Below are positions 1 to 8,296 of a stretch of DNA of 64,000 bases, piece after piece (positions within the stretch are counted from its first letter, which is position 1; each line of letters begins with the position of its first letter). Source of the stretch: JANXZS01 sp963797255. GTDB taxonomy: Bacteria; Acidobacteriota; Terriglobia; Terriglobales; Acidobacteriaceae. Made by a program: the position numbers and the translations under genes. Location: NCBI GenBank assembly GCA_963797255.1, contig CAWCOV010000030.1:372001-436000 (forward strand), given 5' to 3'. Below the pieces are notes generated by a model. That model ran no database searches and was not told the DNA's origin. It was given only the letters and a program-made list of their open reading frames with translations.

Positions 1-139
1 GCAACTTCAGAGCCTGTTCCCCGTCATGTGCAACTATGATTTCGTTCGCTATATTCGACTGTCTCAACGCGCGTTTTGTTAGCGCCTCGTGATCAGGATC
101 GTCTTCCACCAGCAAAATTACTTTTCCCTTATCGATCAT
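1..139 (-). CDS. Response regulator receiver protein, cut by the left edge
   Basis: The start codon is at 139-137 and the reading frame runs off the window, so only about 46 N-terminal residues are visible. They show the start of a CheY-like receiver domain: a hydrophobic beta strand followed by the acidic cluster VEDDPDHE, which begins the phosphoacceptor pocket. The phosphorylated Asp lies outside the window. The start overlaps the end of the upstream histidine kinase gene by 11 bases in another frame, so the two are probably translationally coupled and form a cognate pair. The EDDPDHE style resembles small Rcp1-type single-domain regulators that partner phytochrome-like kinases. That likeness is an inference from the first 46 residues only. 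Confidence 0.8.
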   Translation of the reverse strand, partial: MIDKGKVILLVEDDPDHEALTKRALRQSNIANEIIVAHDGEQALKL

Positions 140-2072
140 GGGCCCCCGAATCTGAAACTAAATTTTCTACACCTGGCTCCTCTAGCGTAAACCAGAATGT
201 GGCTCCCTTTCCCACATCCCCTTTTGCATGAATATCTCCGTGGTGCCTGCGGATGACGCGCGCAACCGTTGCAAGTCCGATGCCGGATCCCCTGAACTCC
301 CGGTCGCCATGGAGACGCTGAAATGCGGTGAAGAGTTTTTCAGCATACTGCATGTCGAAGCCCGCGCCGTTATCTTGAACGTAAAAGGTTTTCGAATCCG
401 GCTGCTGTCCAAGAAAGATCTTAGCGTCAGGCGTTCTCGCTGTAAATTTGACGGAGTTGCCCAAAAGATTATGAAGGGCTACGCGCAGCAGGCGCGGATC
501 GGCACTCGCTTTGAGCCCCGGTTGGATGGAGAAATCGATCTTGCGTTCCGGATCCTGCTGCCCAATCTCTTGCATGATTTCAGTGCCCATTGCCGTGACG
601 TCTACGGTTTCGCGATTGAGGTCGGCCCGGGTGATGCGCGAGAGCTGCAGAAGTGCGTCGATGAGCTGGCCCATGTGCTGTACGCTGGCGCGAATTCGCT
701 GCAAGTAATTGCGTGCGGTTTCATCCAGGCCGGTGCCATAGTCCTCTTCAAGCGCAAGACTGAAGCCGTCAACTGTGCGCAGCGGAGCTCGAAGATCGTG
801 TGAAACGGAGTAACTGAACGCCTCAAGTTCTTTGTTGGCGACCTCCAGTTCCGAGGTTCGGAGCCGCACGCGGGCTTCCAGTTCCGTGTTCAGAGTTTTT
901 ACTTCATCCGCGTGGATTTCTGCCAGCTTGCGGGCGGATCGTTCTGCTTCGTAGGCATTGGCGCGGTCAAGAGAAAGTGCGATGCGGTCTGCGACGAGCG
1001 AGAGCAACTGCTTATCCTGATCGGCAAACGGGCGAACTTCGCGACGGCCTGCGATGAGGACGCCGATGACTTTCTCCAGTGCCGTGAGCGGCATGATGAG
1101 GAGCGACTTCATTTCACGGCGCAGCTCCTCGATCGGAAGGGATGTAGCGGGGGCGTTCTCAATCATCACAACTTGCCTGTCGTAAGCGGCCTTGTAAATC
1201 GGGTTGTCGGCCGGTGCAAGGACTAACTTTCCGGGTTGAATCGCTATACCGCTGGCCAGATCCACGCGCACTTCGTTATCCCGCAACATGCAGAGGACGG
1301 CGCAGTCGGCGTCAATCACTTTGCGGACACGGTCCAACATTTCGCGGGTTAGCTCCTTGAGGGATAGCTGTGTGAGACCCACATCGCTGATGAGTTGAAG
1401 TCTCTGCAATCGGTCGTTGCTTGCATCTGCTTTTGCGCGCAGCCTGCGTTCGCGCGTGATGAATCGGAGGGTCAGCAGGATTAGAGTGAGGTCGAGTACG
1501 CTGGCAAAAATTGCGGCTTCTTTTGCCCTTAGAGCATTGCCTTTCCAGGTAGCCACGCGCTTGTCGAGAAGGGATTTTTCCTCTTGCTGCATTTGCGTAG
1601 CGATGGCTCGAATCTCGTTCATCACCGCTTGCCCAGAGCCGCCGCGCACGAGCATTTTGGCGGAGTCAGTCAGTTGTCCGCGATGCAACTGTATGCCCTG
1701 TTCCAGAATGGTCATGCGTTTCTGGATAATGGTGCGAAGTTGTTCGACCCGCTTTTCCTCTGTGGGATTGTCGCTTGTAAGTTCCTGAAGTAGATCTAAC
1801 TCCTTCGGAAGATCCTGCTTCGCCTGATTGTAGGGTTCGAGGTAGGCTTCGTCGCTGGTGATGAGAAAGCCGCGGCTGCCGGATTCCGCATCCTTCAAAC
1901 TGCCGGTGAGGAGGTCAATTTCATTCAAGACCTGCCAAGTGTGCGCGACCCACTTTTGGCTCTGGTTCAGTTCTTCGATTGAGCGCAGGGCAAGCCAGGC
2001 ATTTCCTGCCACAATCAAGATTGCGGCGACAACTGCAAGACCCACGACGGACCCGATTTTCCAGTCTTTCAT
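129..2072 (-). CDS. Membrane sensor histidine kinase (CHASE3-GAF-HisKA-HATPase)
   Basis: A 647-residue hybrid of sensing and kinase modules. Residues about 8-28 form a first membrane helix, followed by a CHASE3-like extracytoplasmic region (ESGSRGFLITSDEAYLEPY), a second helix near 190-205, a GAF domain (about 225-375), a short coiled coil, and the dimerisation box YSVSHDLRAPL with the phosphoacceptor at His425. The ATPase domain shows an N box (NLLGNSVKFT), DNGAGFD and GSGIGLA. The kinase core is of the phytochrome-like family. It sits 76 bases downstream of the ABC permease gene on the same strand, and its end overlaps the next response-regulator gene by 11 bases. The signal sensed cannot be read from sequence; the neighbouring transporter suggests a link to solute uptake, which is inference. 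Confidence 0.93.
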   Translation of the reverse strand: MKDWKIGSVVGLAVVAAILIVAGNAWLALRSIEELNQSQKWVAHTWQVLNEIDLLTGSLKDAESGSRGFLITSDEAYLEPYNQAKQDLPKELDLLQELTSDNPTEEKRVEQLRTIIQKRMTILEQGIQLHRGQLTDSAKMLVRGGSGQAVMNEIRAIATQMQQEEKSLLDKRVATWKGNALRAKEAAIFASVLDLTLILLTLRFITRERRLRAKADASNDRLQRLQLISDVGLTQLSLKELTREMLDRVRKVIDADCAVLCMLRDNEVRVDLASGIAIQPGKLVLAPADNPIYKAAYDRQVVMIENAPATSLPIEELRREMKSLLIMPLTALEKVIGVLIAGRREVRPFADQDKQLLSLVADRIALSLDRANAYEAERSARKLAEIHADEVKTLNTELEARVRLRTSELEVANKELEAFSYSVSHDLRAPLRTVDGFSLALEEDYGTGLDETARNYLQRIRASVQHMGQLIDALLQLSRITRADLNRETVDVTAMGTEIMQEIGQQDPERKIDFSIQPGLKASADPRLLRVALHNLLGNSVKFTARTPDAKIFLGQQPDSKTFYVQDNGAGFDMQYAEKLFTAFQRLHGDREFRGSGIGLATVARVIRRHHGDIHAKGDVGKGATFWFTLEEPGVENLVSDSGAHDR

Positions 2073-2148
2073 TTCAATTCAGTTTCATCTCTAGAGCTAT
2101 CGCCGATTGGATGCATGCGGGCAGGCTGCCAGTTGCATTCGGGATCCA

Positions 2149-3891
2149 TTACCCATCGAGTTTATAACGGGTTTCCGCGAGCCGATAGAGCCTCCGCCAG
2201 ACGAGGCGATTAATAGTAACCACCATGGTTGCCATGATTAAAGTCGCAGCCAGCAGGATAGGGAATTGTCCGTGATCGGAGGCCGCACTGATCTGTGCGC
2301 CAAGCCCCACAGTCTGCAGAGTATGGCCTCGCAGGCTGTAATACTCAGCGATGATGCTGGCGTTCCATGCGCCTCCTGACGCCGTGACCAGCCCCGTGAT
2401 GAGGTAGGGAAAAATTCCGGGAAGGATAACGGTCGTCCATTTCTGAATCTGCGAAAAACGGAAGAGGTTAGCAACTTCCCGCAGATCGGACGGAATGGCC
2501 ATGGCTCCGGCAATTACGTTGAAAAGGATGTACCACTGAGTGCCCAGCAACATGAGGACGATGGCGCCTACGCCCAGTCCAAGATGAAGCCACTGCAGCC
2601 CAAGAATGATGATGGGGAACAAAAACGGCGCCGGGAACGAGGCTGCAATCTGGGTAATGGGTTGGGTGATCCGGGCCAGTTTCGGATGAAAACCGATCAT
2701 GACGCCGACGGGGATGGTCCATAACGAGGCAAGGATCAGGGCGGTATTGACGCGAAGAAAAGTAGCACCTGCTCCCAGGAGAAGGAGGCTGAATTCGTGG
2801 AGTCCAATGTGCCGAAGCATGGCCACCGCCTGGAGAGCGGCATACAGGATGACCAATCCGCCCAGAATCGCAAGTCCAAGGCTAAGCGGTGAGAGTTGCC
2901 GTTTGGTGTCGTCATCGAGTGGCTGAATAGTCCGGGCGGAGCGGCGGGTGGCGAATCCGTGCTGGATCCGCTCACCGAAATTCTCAATGGTCTTTGTCCG
3001 TAGCGCGGTTACGAAACTTGAACGTTGGAGCAGGTTGAGGATGGGCGATCGCACCCGCTCATTGCTCTCTGTCATTTCAAATTTGAATTTGTCGGACCAC
3101 GCAATGATCGGACGCCAGACCAGCTGATCTGTTGCAACGATGATGAGCACCATGGTGATGAGTCCCCACAAAACGGCACGACTGTTGCCGGTGCTGGCCG
3201 CGGTTTGCAGGTAAGAGCCCAGTCCAGGCAAACGAAAATCGCGATCGCCGAGGACGAACATTTCGCAGGCGATGAGAAAGAACCATCCCCCCGCAACAGA
3301 GACCATGGAATTCCAGACAAGTCCAATCGCGGAATAGGGGAGCTCAAGCTGCCAGAAGCGCTGCCATGCGGAGAAGCGATAAATGTTGGAGGCCTCTCGC
3401 AATTCCTTCGGAATGCTTTTCAGCGATGAGTAAAAGCTGAACGCCATGTTCCACACCTGACCGGTAAATATGAGGAGGATGGCTCCCAACTCAATACCAA
3501 GCTGTCGTGTGGGGATGAGCGCGACCATCGCCAGCATCACGCCCGGCAGAAAACTCAGGACCGGAATGGATTGCAAAATGTCGAGAATCGCAATCATCAA
3601 AGCTTCCGCGCGCGGATTGTAGGCTGCGACATATCCGTAGCCGACGGCGAACAGGAGACTGAGCACGTAGGCTGCGCCAATGCGGACGATGGAATAGGTA
3701 GCGTAGAGTGGTAGCGCGCTGATCGATTGCGAAATGTCTACTGCCGGGATCGGCTTTCCGAGCCAGTAGCTGGCGATCTTGACGAGCGCGTAGAAGCCCG
3801 CGAGCGCAGCAGCCGCGACGCTGAGATCGGTGAAGATCGACCAGCTGCGGTCCAGTACGAGCGCGCGAGAAAGCGTGCTGGAGTTTTTCAC
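2149..3891 (-). CDS. NitT/TauT-type ABC transporter permease, two permease modules fused
   Basis: At 580 residues this is about twice the length of an ordinary SsuC/TauC permease and contains two BPD-type membrane modules. Each has its own EAA-loop signature for contacting the ATPase: IPKELREASNIYRF in the first half and IPSDLREVANLFRF in the second. A cytoplasmic linker of about 60 residues around position 280-340 separates them. One polypeptide could therefore supply the whole transmembrane pore. Its ATG overlaps the stop of the upstream ATPase gene in an ATGA motif, indicating translational coupling. No periplasmic substrate-binding protein gene is present in the window, so the substrate (nitrate, sulfonate, bicarbonate or other) cannot be assigned. 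Confidence 0.9.
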   Translation of the reverse strand: MKNSSTLSRALVLDRSWSIFTDLSVAAAALAGFYALVKIASYWLGKPIPAVDISQSISALPLYATYSIVRIGAAYVLSLLFAVGYGYVAAYNPRAEALMIAILDILQSIPVLSFLPGVMLAMVALIPTRQLGIELGAILLIFTGQVWNMAFSFYSSLKSIPKELREASNIYRFSAWQRFWQLELPYSAIGLVWNSMVSVAGGWFFLIACEMFVLGDRDFRLPGLGSYLQTAASTGNSRAVLWGLITMVLIIVATDQLVWRPIIAWSDKFKFEMTESNERVRSPILNLLQRSSFVTALRTKTIENFGERIQHGFATRRSARTIQPLDDDTKRQLSPLSLGLAILGGLVILYAALQAVAMLRHIGLHEFSLLLLGAGATFLRVNTALILASLWTIPVGVMIGFHPKLARITQPITQIAASFPAPFLFPIIILGLQWLHLGLGVGAIVLMLLGTQWYILFNVIAGAMAIPSDLREVANLFRFSQIQKWTTVILPGIFPYLITGLVTASGGAWNASIIAEYYSLRGHTLQTVGLGAQISAASDHGQFPILLAATLIMATMVVTINRLVWRRLYRLAETRYKLDG

Positions 3892-5231
3892 TCGCCAGCC
3901 TCATCCGTGGTTTGTGGTGCTTCATCCTGCTCTGGCAGGATGAAACGACGGCGTGACGCGTCAAAATCAAACAGCTCTGAATAACGGCCCCAGTTGACGG
4001 CGGTTTCCAGCTGACGTTGTGTCTCCTCTTCACTGAATTGCTCGTCGAGTGTGTCGTGGAAGAATTCTTCGTGAATGCTGTGATCGGACTTGGTGTCGAG
4101 GGCGCGACTGATCTGGCGGAGGAGTAAAACGTTCTCCAATGCGGCCTTGCGAAAGAGCTGCTTCTGCTGCAGAATTTCGGACTCCGCAAACTCCCGGCCT
4201 TGAGGGCTGATGACGGCATCGCCTTCTTCGACGGTAAGGAAACCCAACAACTGTGCGGCGTCGACGATGGGCAGGAGATCATCGATTTCGAAGGCTAGAT
4301 CGTCGGCCAGTCGATAAATGTCATCTCTACCGTCGTGATCGATCAGCAATTCGAGCAGACCCGCGATGCCGCCCGGCCGCGCATGGGGCAACATCTGGTA
4401 ATGCATCAGCCGTTGATCGCGAACAGGCTTTCCCCCAATGGTTTGAGGGAGAGCGGCGGGTGCTTCGTCCGGCCGGGTGAGCACTTTGTAGATGTAGTCC
4501 ACCAACTGTGTAAACACAGGTGCCTTGCGGTCGCGAGGCTGGGGAATGGTGACCTTGAAGTCGGTGCGAACGTGTCCGGGATTGCGGCCGAGGACGATGA
4601 TGCGGTCCGCCAGCAGAACCGCTTCTTCGATATTGTGCGTGACCAGGAAAATGGACTTGGTTGGGATGGTCTTCTTTTCCCAAAGCTCAAGGAGCTCGCT
4701 GCGAAGGTTTTCAGCCGTAAGAACATCGAGGGCAGAGAAGGGCTCGTCCATAAACAGGACCTCGGGCTCGACAACCAGGGCGCGGGCGAAGCCGACGCGT
4801 TGCCGCATGCCGCCTGAAAGCTCCTTTGGAAATGCGGCCTGAAACCCGTCCAGTCCAACCGTATCGAGAATTTTCTCGCTTTGCGCGATGCGTTCGCTGC
4901 TCGCCATTCCCCGGGCCCTGAGCGGGGCTTCAACATTCTCCAGAACGGTGAGCCAGGGAAAAAGAGCAAAACTTTGAAATACAATCGAGACATTGATCTC
5001 CACCGAGGCAATCGGCTTCTCGTGCCAGAAGACCTCGCCCGCAGAGGGTTTTGACAGGCCGGCGAGCATTCGCAACAGTGTCGATTTTCCCGAGCCGGAT
5101 GGGCCCAGAAGCGCGACGATCTCTCCGGGTACAATGGAGAGGTCGGTCGGGGAGATAACCTGAATCCGATTTTCGCTCGGCTGAGCGTAGTATTTTTCTA
5201 CTTGTTGTGCACGAATAATTGTCTCTGCCAT
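3888..5231 (-). CDS. NitT/TauT-type ABC transporter ATPase with AAA-associated C-terminal domain
   Basis: Residues 1-260 are a complete ABC ATPase: Walker A GPSGSGKST (43-51), signature LSGGMRQRVGFARAL, Walker B VLFMDEPFSALD and the switch His in LVTHNIEEA. Residues about 290-430 form an extra alpha-helical domain of the type found fused to nitrate/sulfonate ATPases (AAA-associated C-terminal family), probably regulatory. The start at 5231 is chosen over an upstream ATG at 5336 because homology begins at MAETII and an AGGTGG ribosome site lies about 10 bases before it. The last four bases overlap the permease start. Together the two proteins make an uptake transporter whose binding protein is encoded elsewhere or is absent. 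Confidence 0.92.
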   Translation of the reverse strand: MAETIIRAQQVEKYYAQPSENRIQVISPTDLSIVPGEIVALLGPSGSGKSTLLRMLAGLSKPSAGEVFWHEKPIASVEINVSIVFQSFALFPWLTVLENVEAPLRARGMASSERIAQSEKILDTVGLDGFQAAFPKELSGGMRQRVGFARALVVEPEVLFMDEPFSALDVLTAENLRSELLELWEKKTIPTKSIFLVTHNIEEAVLLADRIIVLGRNPGHVRTDFKVTIPQPRDRKAPVFTQLVDYIYKVLTRPDEAPAALPQTIGGKPVRDQRLMHYQMLPHARPGGIAGLLELLIDHDGRDDIYRLADDLAFEIDDLLPIVDAAQLLGFLTVEEGDAVISPQGREFAESEILQQKQLFRKAALENVLLLRQISRALDTKSDHSIHEEFFHDTLDEQFSEEETQRQLETAVNWGRYSELFDFDASRRRFILPEQDEAPQTTDEAGE

Positions 5232-5465
5232 ATGCGTAGAGCCACCTGGTACGAGGAGTGGAGGCGGACGATGCCTTCCGAGATCAGGTTGTTGAGTTAA
5301 TCTTAGGCTGTAGGGAATGCGGATGCGACAGGGCATCCTATAAAGGCAAGCGTATCATCATAGTAGTTAGATTTGAGGGCAATCTAGCGGCGCCACGGAT
5401 GTCATCATCCTTTTTCCACCGCGCTATCCGGACCCTATCGAATGCGCACGTTTTAGAAGGAGCGA
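5232..5465. other. Divergent regulatory gap between the ABC operon and the response regulator
   Basis: About 230 bases between divergent starts. The two ribosome sites lie at its ends. The middle must contain two promoters, but I could not identify a convincing -35/-10 pair or an operator palindrome. Confidence 0.4.
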
Positions 5466-5837
5466 ATGTCAGACAATCACGTTAAACCCAAGGTCCTGGT
5501 CGCAGATGACGAGCGCGTAATCGCGGACACACTGGCAATAATTCTCAACCAAAGCGGATTCAGCGCAACAGCTGTCTACAGCGGAGAGAAAGCTGTGGAA
5601 ACAGCGAAAACACTGCGTCCAGACATGCTGATCAGCGATGTAATCATGACTGATCTGAACGGCATTGATGCAGCCATCCAGATACGCGCGCTGTTGCCTT
5701 CGTGCAAAATTCTTCTCTTCTCCGGCCAGGCGGCAACGGCAGATTTGCTGGATCGGGCTCGGGGACAGGGCCACGAGTTTGAGATTCTGGCGAAGCCGGT
5801 TCATCCCCAGGATTTGCTCGCGCGTTTGAGAAGCTAG
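5466..5837 (+). CDS. Single-domain response regulator (CheY-like)
   Basis: A 123-residue receiver domain with no output domain. The acidic pocket is Asp14-Asp15, the phosphoacceptor is Asp58 (LISDVIMTD), the switch Ser is in LLFSGQ, and the conserved Lys is in the AKPVHP motif near residue 109. The gene starts after a strong AGAAGGAG ribosome site placed close to the ATG. It is transcribed away from the ABC transporter and ends in a strong intrinsic terminator. It probably acts as a phosphotransfer intermediate or binds a partner protein; the cognate kinase is not identifiable from the window, though the kinase at 129-2072 is one candidate. Confidence 0.92.
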   Translation: MSDNHVKPKVLVADDERVIADTLAIILNQSGFSATAVYSGEKAVETAKTLRPDMLISDVIMTDLNGIDAAIQIRALLPSCKILLFSGQAATADLLDRARGQGHEFEILAKPVHPQDLLARLRS

Positions 5838-5866
5838 ACTCGACGGAATTTAAGAAATATTCACAA

Positions 5867-5903
5867 AAAAGAGAGGGCGTCCGACGTGGACGCCCTCTCT
5901 TTT
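5867..5903. terminator. Bidirectional intrinsic terminator
   Basis: A perfect 16-bp inverted repeat (AAAAGAGAGGGCGTCC and its complement) with a 5-base loop. Because the arm ends are A-rich on the left and T-rich on the right, it has a U-tract on both strands. It lies between the response regulator (ending 5837) and the oppositely transcribed GH42 gene (ending 5916), so it can serve both. Confidence 0.92.
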
Positions 5904-5915
5904 GGTAACGAAGGG

Positions 5916-8039
5916 TTACTTGACGGGGGCCTTTTCCAGCACCGCGACACCGTAGGCAGGGAGGTCGATGGCCGTGCGTTGCGGCGTGCCTTCGGCGAGT
6001 AAGTCGCGCATGGAGCCGTGCAGGTCCACGTGTTGTGCCTTGGTGGAGTGGTTAATCAGGATCAGCACGGATCGTTGAGCGTTGGAACGCTGGCAAACTT
6101 CAACTCCGTCGGGCGCGCCCGCGAGGATTGGAGTGATGCCGCTTTGCCTGACGAAGTCAGCGGTGAGTTTCTCGACGAGCGCATCGTCAAGCCATGCGCC
6201 AATGTAAGTGATCGAGCCTTTGCCAACGGAACGGGTGATCATGGCCGGCTGCTTGTCGAGCCATCCGTTGCTTTCGCCGTAACTCAGCAGCACTTTCGTT
6301 GAAGGATCCCTGGTGCTAAGTTGCTCCGCCCAAACGGAGGCTGTGCCGGTGCCCGCTTCCCCGGATACAGGAATCTTGTCTCGAAGTGCATACCACTGCT
6401 CCACACGTCCGCCCAGCATGTCGGCGAGCGGGCCGGGCTGGCGCTGCGGATGAAGGCTGTTGTATTCATCCTTCATGCCGGAGCGTGCGCCGAGAACGAG
6501 ATGGCCGCCCTGCTTCACATATTCCATCAGGCGATCCGCCGTCTTCTGCGACAGGACATTTAAGCCGGGAGCTTCAATGAGCTTGTACTGATTGAGCGGG
6601 GAGTCGGGGGAAATGATGTCGACGGATTGCGCCATTTTGCGCAGCGGTATGTAGTACTGCGCGAATGCGGCGAGAGGATCATATTCCTTGTTGTGCCGCT
6701 GGAAATCAATCGCCCAGACGCTGTCGTATGTATGCAGAACGGCGGCCTGGGAGTGGGGAGTGGTTCCCGCGATGGCAGCGCCGGCTTTGTTGAATTCTTC
6801 ACCAACCTGCTTGATTTCGTAATAGACGGGGACCGGTGTGCCGTCGGCACCCACCATGACTCCGTGGTACTGTTCCTGGCCGTTGAGGGCGCTGCGCCAT
6901 TGCCAGTACGCCACCGCGTCGGCTCCGTGGCCTACGGCCTGCCATGCCATGTCGCGGACTTCGCCTTTGTTGAGCGCAGCGTTGTTCGGAGACCAGTTCA
7001 CGAAGGCGGGCTGAGTTTCCATGACCCAGAAATTCTTGTTTTTGAATCCGCGGACGAGGTCGTGGGTCATGCCGTTGCGCGCGTAATTGTAATTGCCCAT
7101 GCCCACGTAGTCGTCCCATGCGGCGATGTCGAGGTTGGAATGAACGATGTAGTGATCGAAGCCGTCAAACCATCCCATGGTGTTGGTGGTGATGAATTGG
7201 CGGGGATCGATGTTGGGGCGGATGACGTCGATCTGATTCTGGGAGTAGCTCCTCCACGTTTCGCTGACGAAGTGCTTCCAGTCGAGGAGCAGGCCGGGAT
7301 TCTCTTCGACGGGGCGGGCGGGAACTTCGTCGAATTTGTCGTAGGTCTCCGACCAGTACGTGGTTGTCCATTGCTTGTTCAGGTTTTCGACGGTCCCGTA
7401 CTTTGCTTTTAGCCAGGCATGCCACTGCTGACGCGCTTCGGGATCGTAGGAGGCGTTGCCGTATTCGTTGTCCAGTTGCCAGCCGACGACATTTGGATTG
7501 TGTCCAAATTTGATAGCCATCTGCTCGGCGACTTTGCGAGCGAACTCGCGATATTTGGCGCTGGCAAAGGAGAACTGCGCGCGATTGCCGTGCTCATCGC
7601 GGCGGTCAGTCTCGTCGATCCGCAGGGTCTCGGGGTATTTCGAGGTGAGCCAGGCCGGCGGCGCAGCGGAGGGCGTTCCCATCACGATCACGATGTGATG
7701 GGCTGCGGCTTTGTTCACGGCGCGCTCCAGCCAATCCAGCGTGTAATGGCCCTCTGAGGGCTCCATCGAACTCCAGGCAAACTCGCCTACGCGGGCGAAG
7801 CGGATATTTCCGGCTTCCATGGTGGCGAGGTCTTTATCCCATGTGGCTTCGTCCCATGCCTCGGGGTACCAGGCGGCGCCAACGATCAACGGCGGAACGT
7901 TGGGGTATGCGGTGGCCTGGGAGAGGGCGGGACGGCTGAAGGCGGTCATGGAGAGAAGGAGGGCGGAAATGGCGGCGACGAAATAAAAGGAGGGGTGGCC
8001 GCTCCCGGAAGACTTCAGGACAGCAAAATTCTTGCTCAT
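5916..8039 (-). CDS. Secreted GH42-family beta-galactosidase/arabinosidase
   Basis: A 707-residue glycoside hydrolase. It begins with a hydrophobic export signal (about residues 17-40) and continues with the GH42 A-domain signature GAAWYPEAWDEATWDKD and GEFAWSSMEP. The acid/base Glu is in VGWQLDNEYGN and the nucleophile Glu in FWVMETQPAF. Next come the GH42 trimerisation-type domain (about 430-620) and a C-terminal beta domain. The start at 8039 is preferred over 8198 because the signal peptide follows it directly and a GGTGA ribosome site precedes it. GH42 enzymes cleave beta-galactosides or alpha-L-arabinopyranosides. The divergent arabinose operon makes an arabinose-releasing role plausible (inference). 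Two LacI-type boxes lie just upstream. Confidence 0.9.
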   Translation of the reverse strand: MSKNFAVLKSSGSGHPSFYFVAAISALLLSMTAFSRPALSQATAYPNVPPLIVGAAWYPEAWDEATWDKDLATMEAGNIRFARVGEFAWSSMEPSEGHYTLDWLERAVNKAAAHHIVIVMGTPSAAPPAWLTSKYPETLRIDETDRRDEHGNRAQFSFASAKYREFARKVAEQMAIKFGHNPNVVGWQLDNEYGNASYDPEARQQWHAWLKAKYGTVENLNKQWTTTYWSETYDKFDEVPARPVEENPGLLLDWKHFVSETWRSYSQNQIDVIRPNIDPRQFITTNTMGWFDGFDHYIVHSNLDIAAWDDYVGMGNYNYARNGMTHDLVRGFKNKNFWVMETQPAFVNWSPNNAALNKGEVRDMAWQAVGHGADAVAYWQWRSALNGQEQYHGVMVGADGTPVPVYYEIKQVGEEFNKAGAAIAGTTPHSQAAVLHTYDSVWAIDFQRHNKEYDPLAAFAQYYIPLRKMAQSVDIISPDSPLNQYKLIEAPGLNVLSQKTADRLMEYVKQGGHLVLGARSGMKDEYNSLHPQRQPGPLADMLGGRVEQWYALRDKIPVSGEAGTGTASVWAEQLSTRDPSTKVLLSYGESNGWLDKQPAMITRSVGKGSITYIGAWLDDALVEKLTADFVRQSGITPILAGAPDGVEVCQRSNAQRSVLILINHSTKAQHVDLHGSMRDLLAEGTPQRTAIDLPAYGVAVLEKAPVK

Positions 8040-8053
8040 GGGTAAATCACCGT

Positions 8054-8078
8054 TGTAAACGTTTCCTGCAACGTTGTA
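8054..8078. promoter_or_regulatory. Tandem LacI-family-like operators upstream of GH42
   Basis: Two adjacent boxes centred on AACGTT: TGTAAACGTTTCC (8054-8066) and the near-palindrome TGCAACGTTGTA (8067-8078), with centres 12 bases apart. Sites of this shape are typical of LacI/GalR repressors controlling sugar genes. They lie 15-40 bases before the GH42 start and would fall in its promoter or leader. No LacI regulator is encoded in the window. Confidence 0.55.
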
Positions 8079-8175
8079 TTGTAGTGCGGAGTCGTCTGTC
8101 AAACGATTCCCGGATCCCCTCACCCTTCGAGAAATTAGGCATTCGAAGGCCTGTCGTTTTCGAGAAAGACTTCGC

Positions 8176-8204
8176 TTGACAAGTGAAGGGTAAATCAATT
8201 TACC
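8176..8204 (+). promoter_or_regulatory. Promoter/operator candidate for the arabinose operon
   Basis: A consensus -35 element TTGACA (8176-8181) is followed by the inverted repeat GGTAAAT-CA-ATTTACC (8189-8204), which covers the spacer and the expected -10 position. A palindrome in that place is a typical repressor site. The 10-mer GGGTAAATCA at its left arm recurs at 8040-8049 beside the GH42 start codon. The -10 itself (TTTACC) is weak, so promoter status is tentative. Confidence 0.45.
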
Positions 8205-8296
8205 TTGGGACGCGCCTCAGCATACAAATCACTCGGCCCTTTGGCAAAAGTGCCGGTGTTCCCGCTGGATCGTATCCAGATATTTCGTGAGGAACC

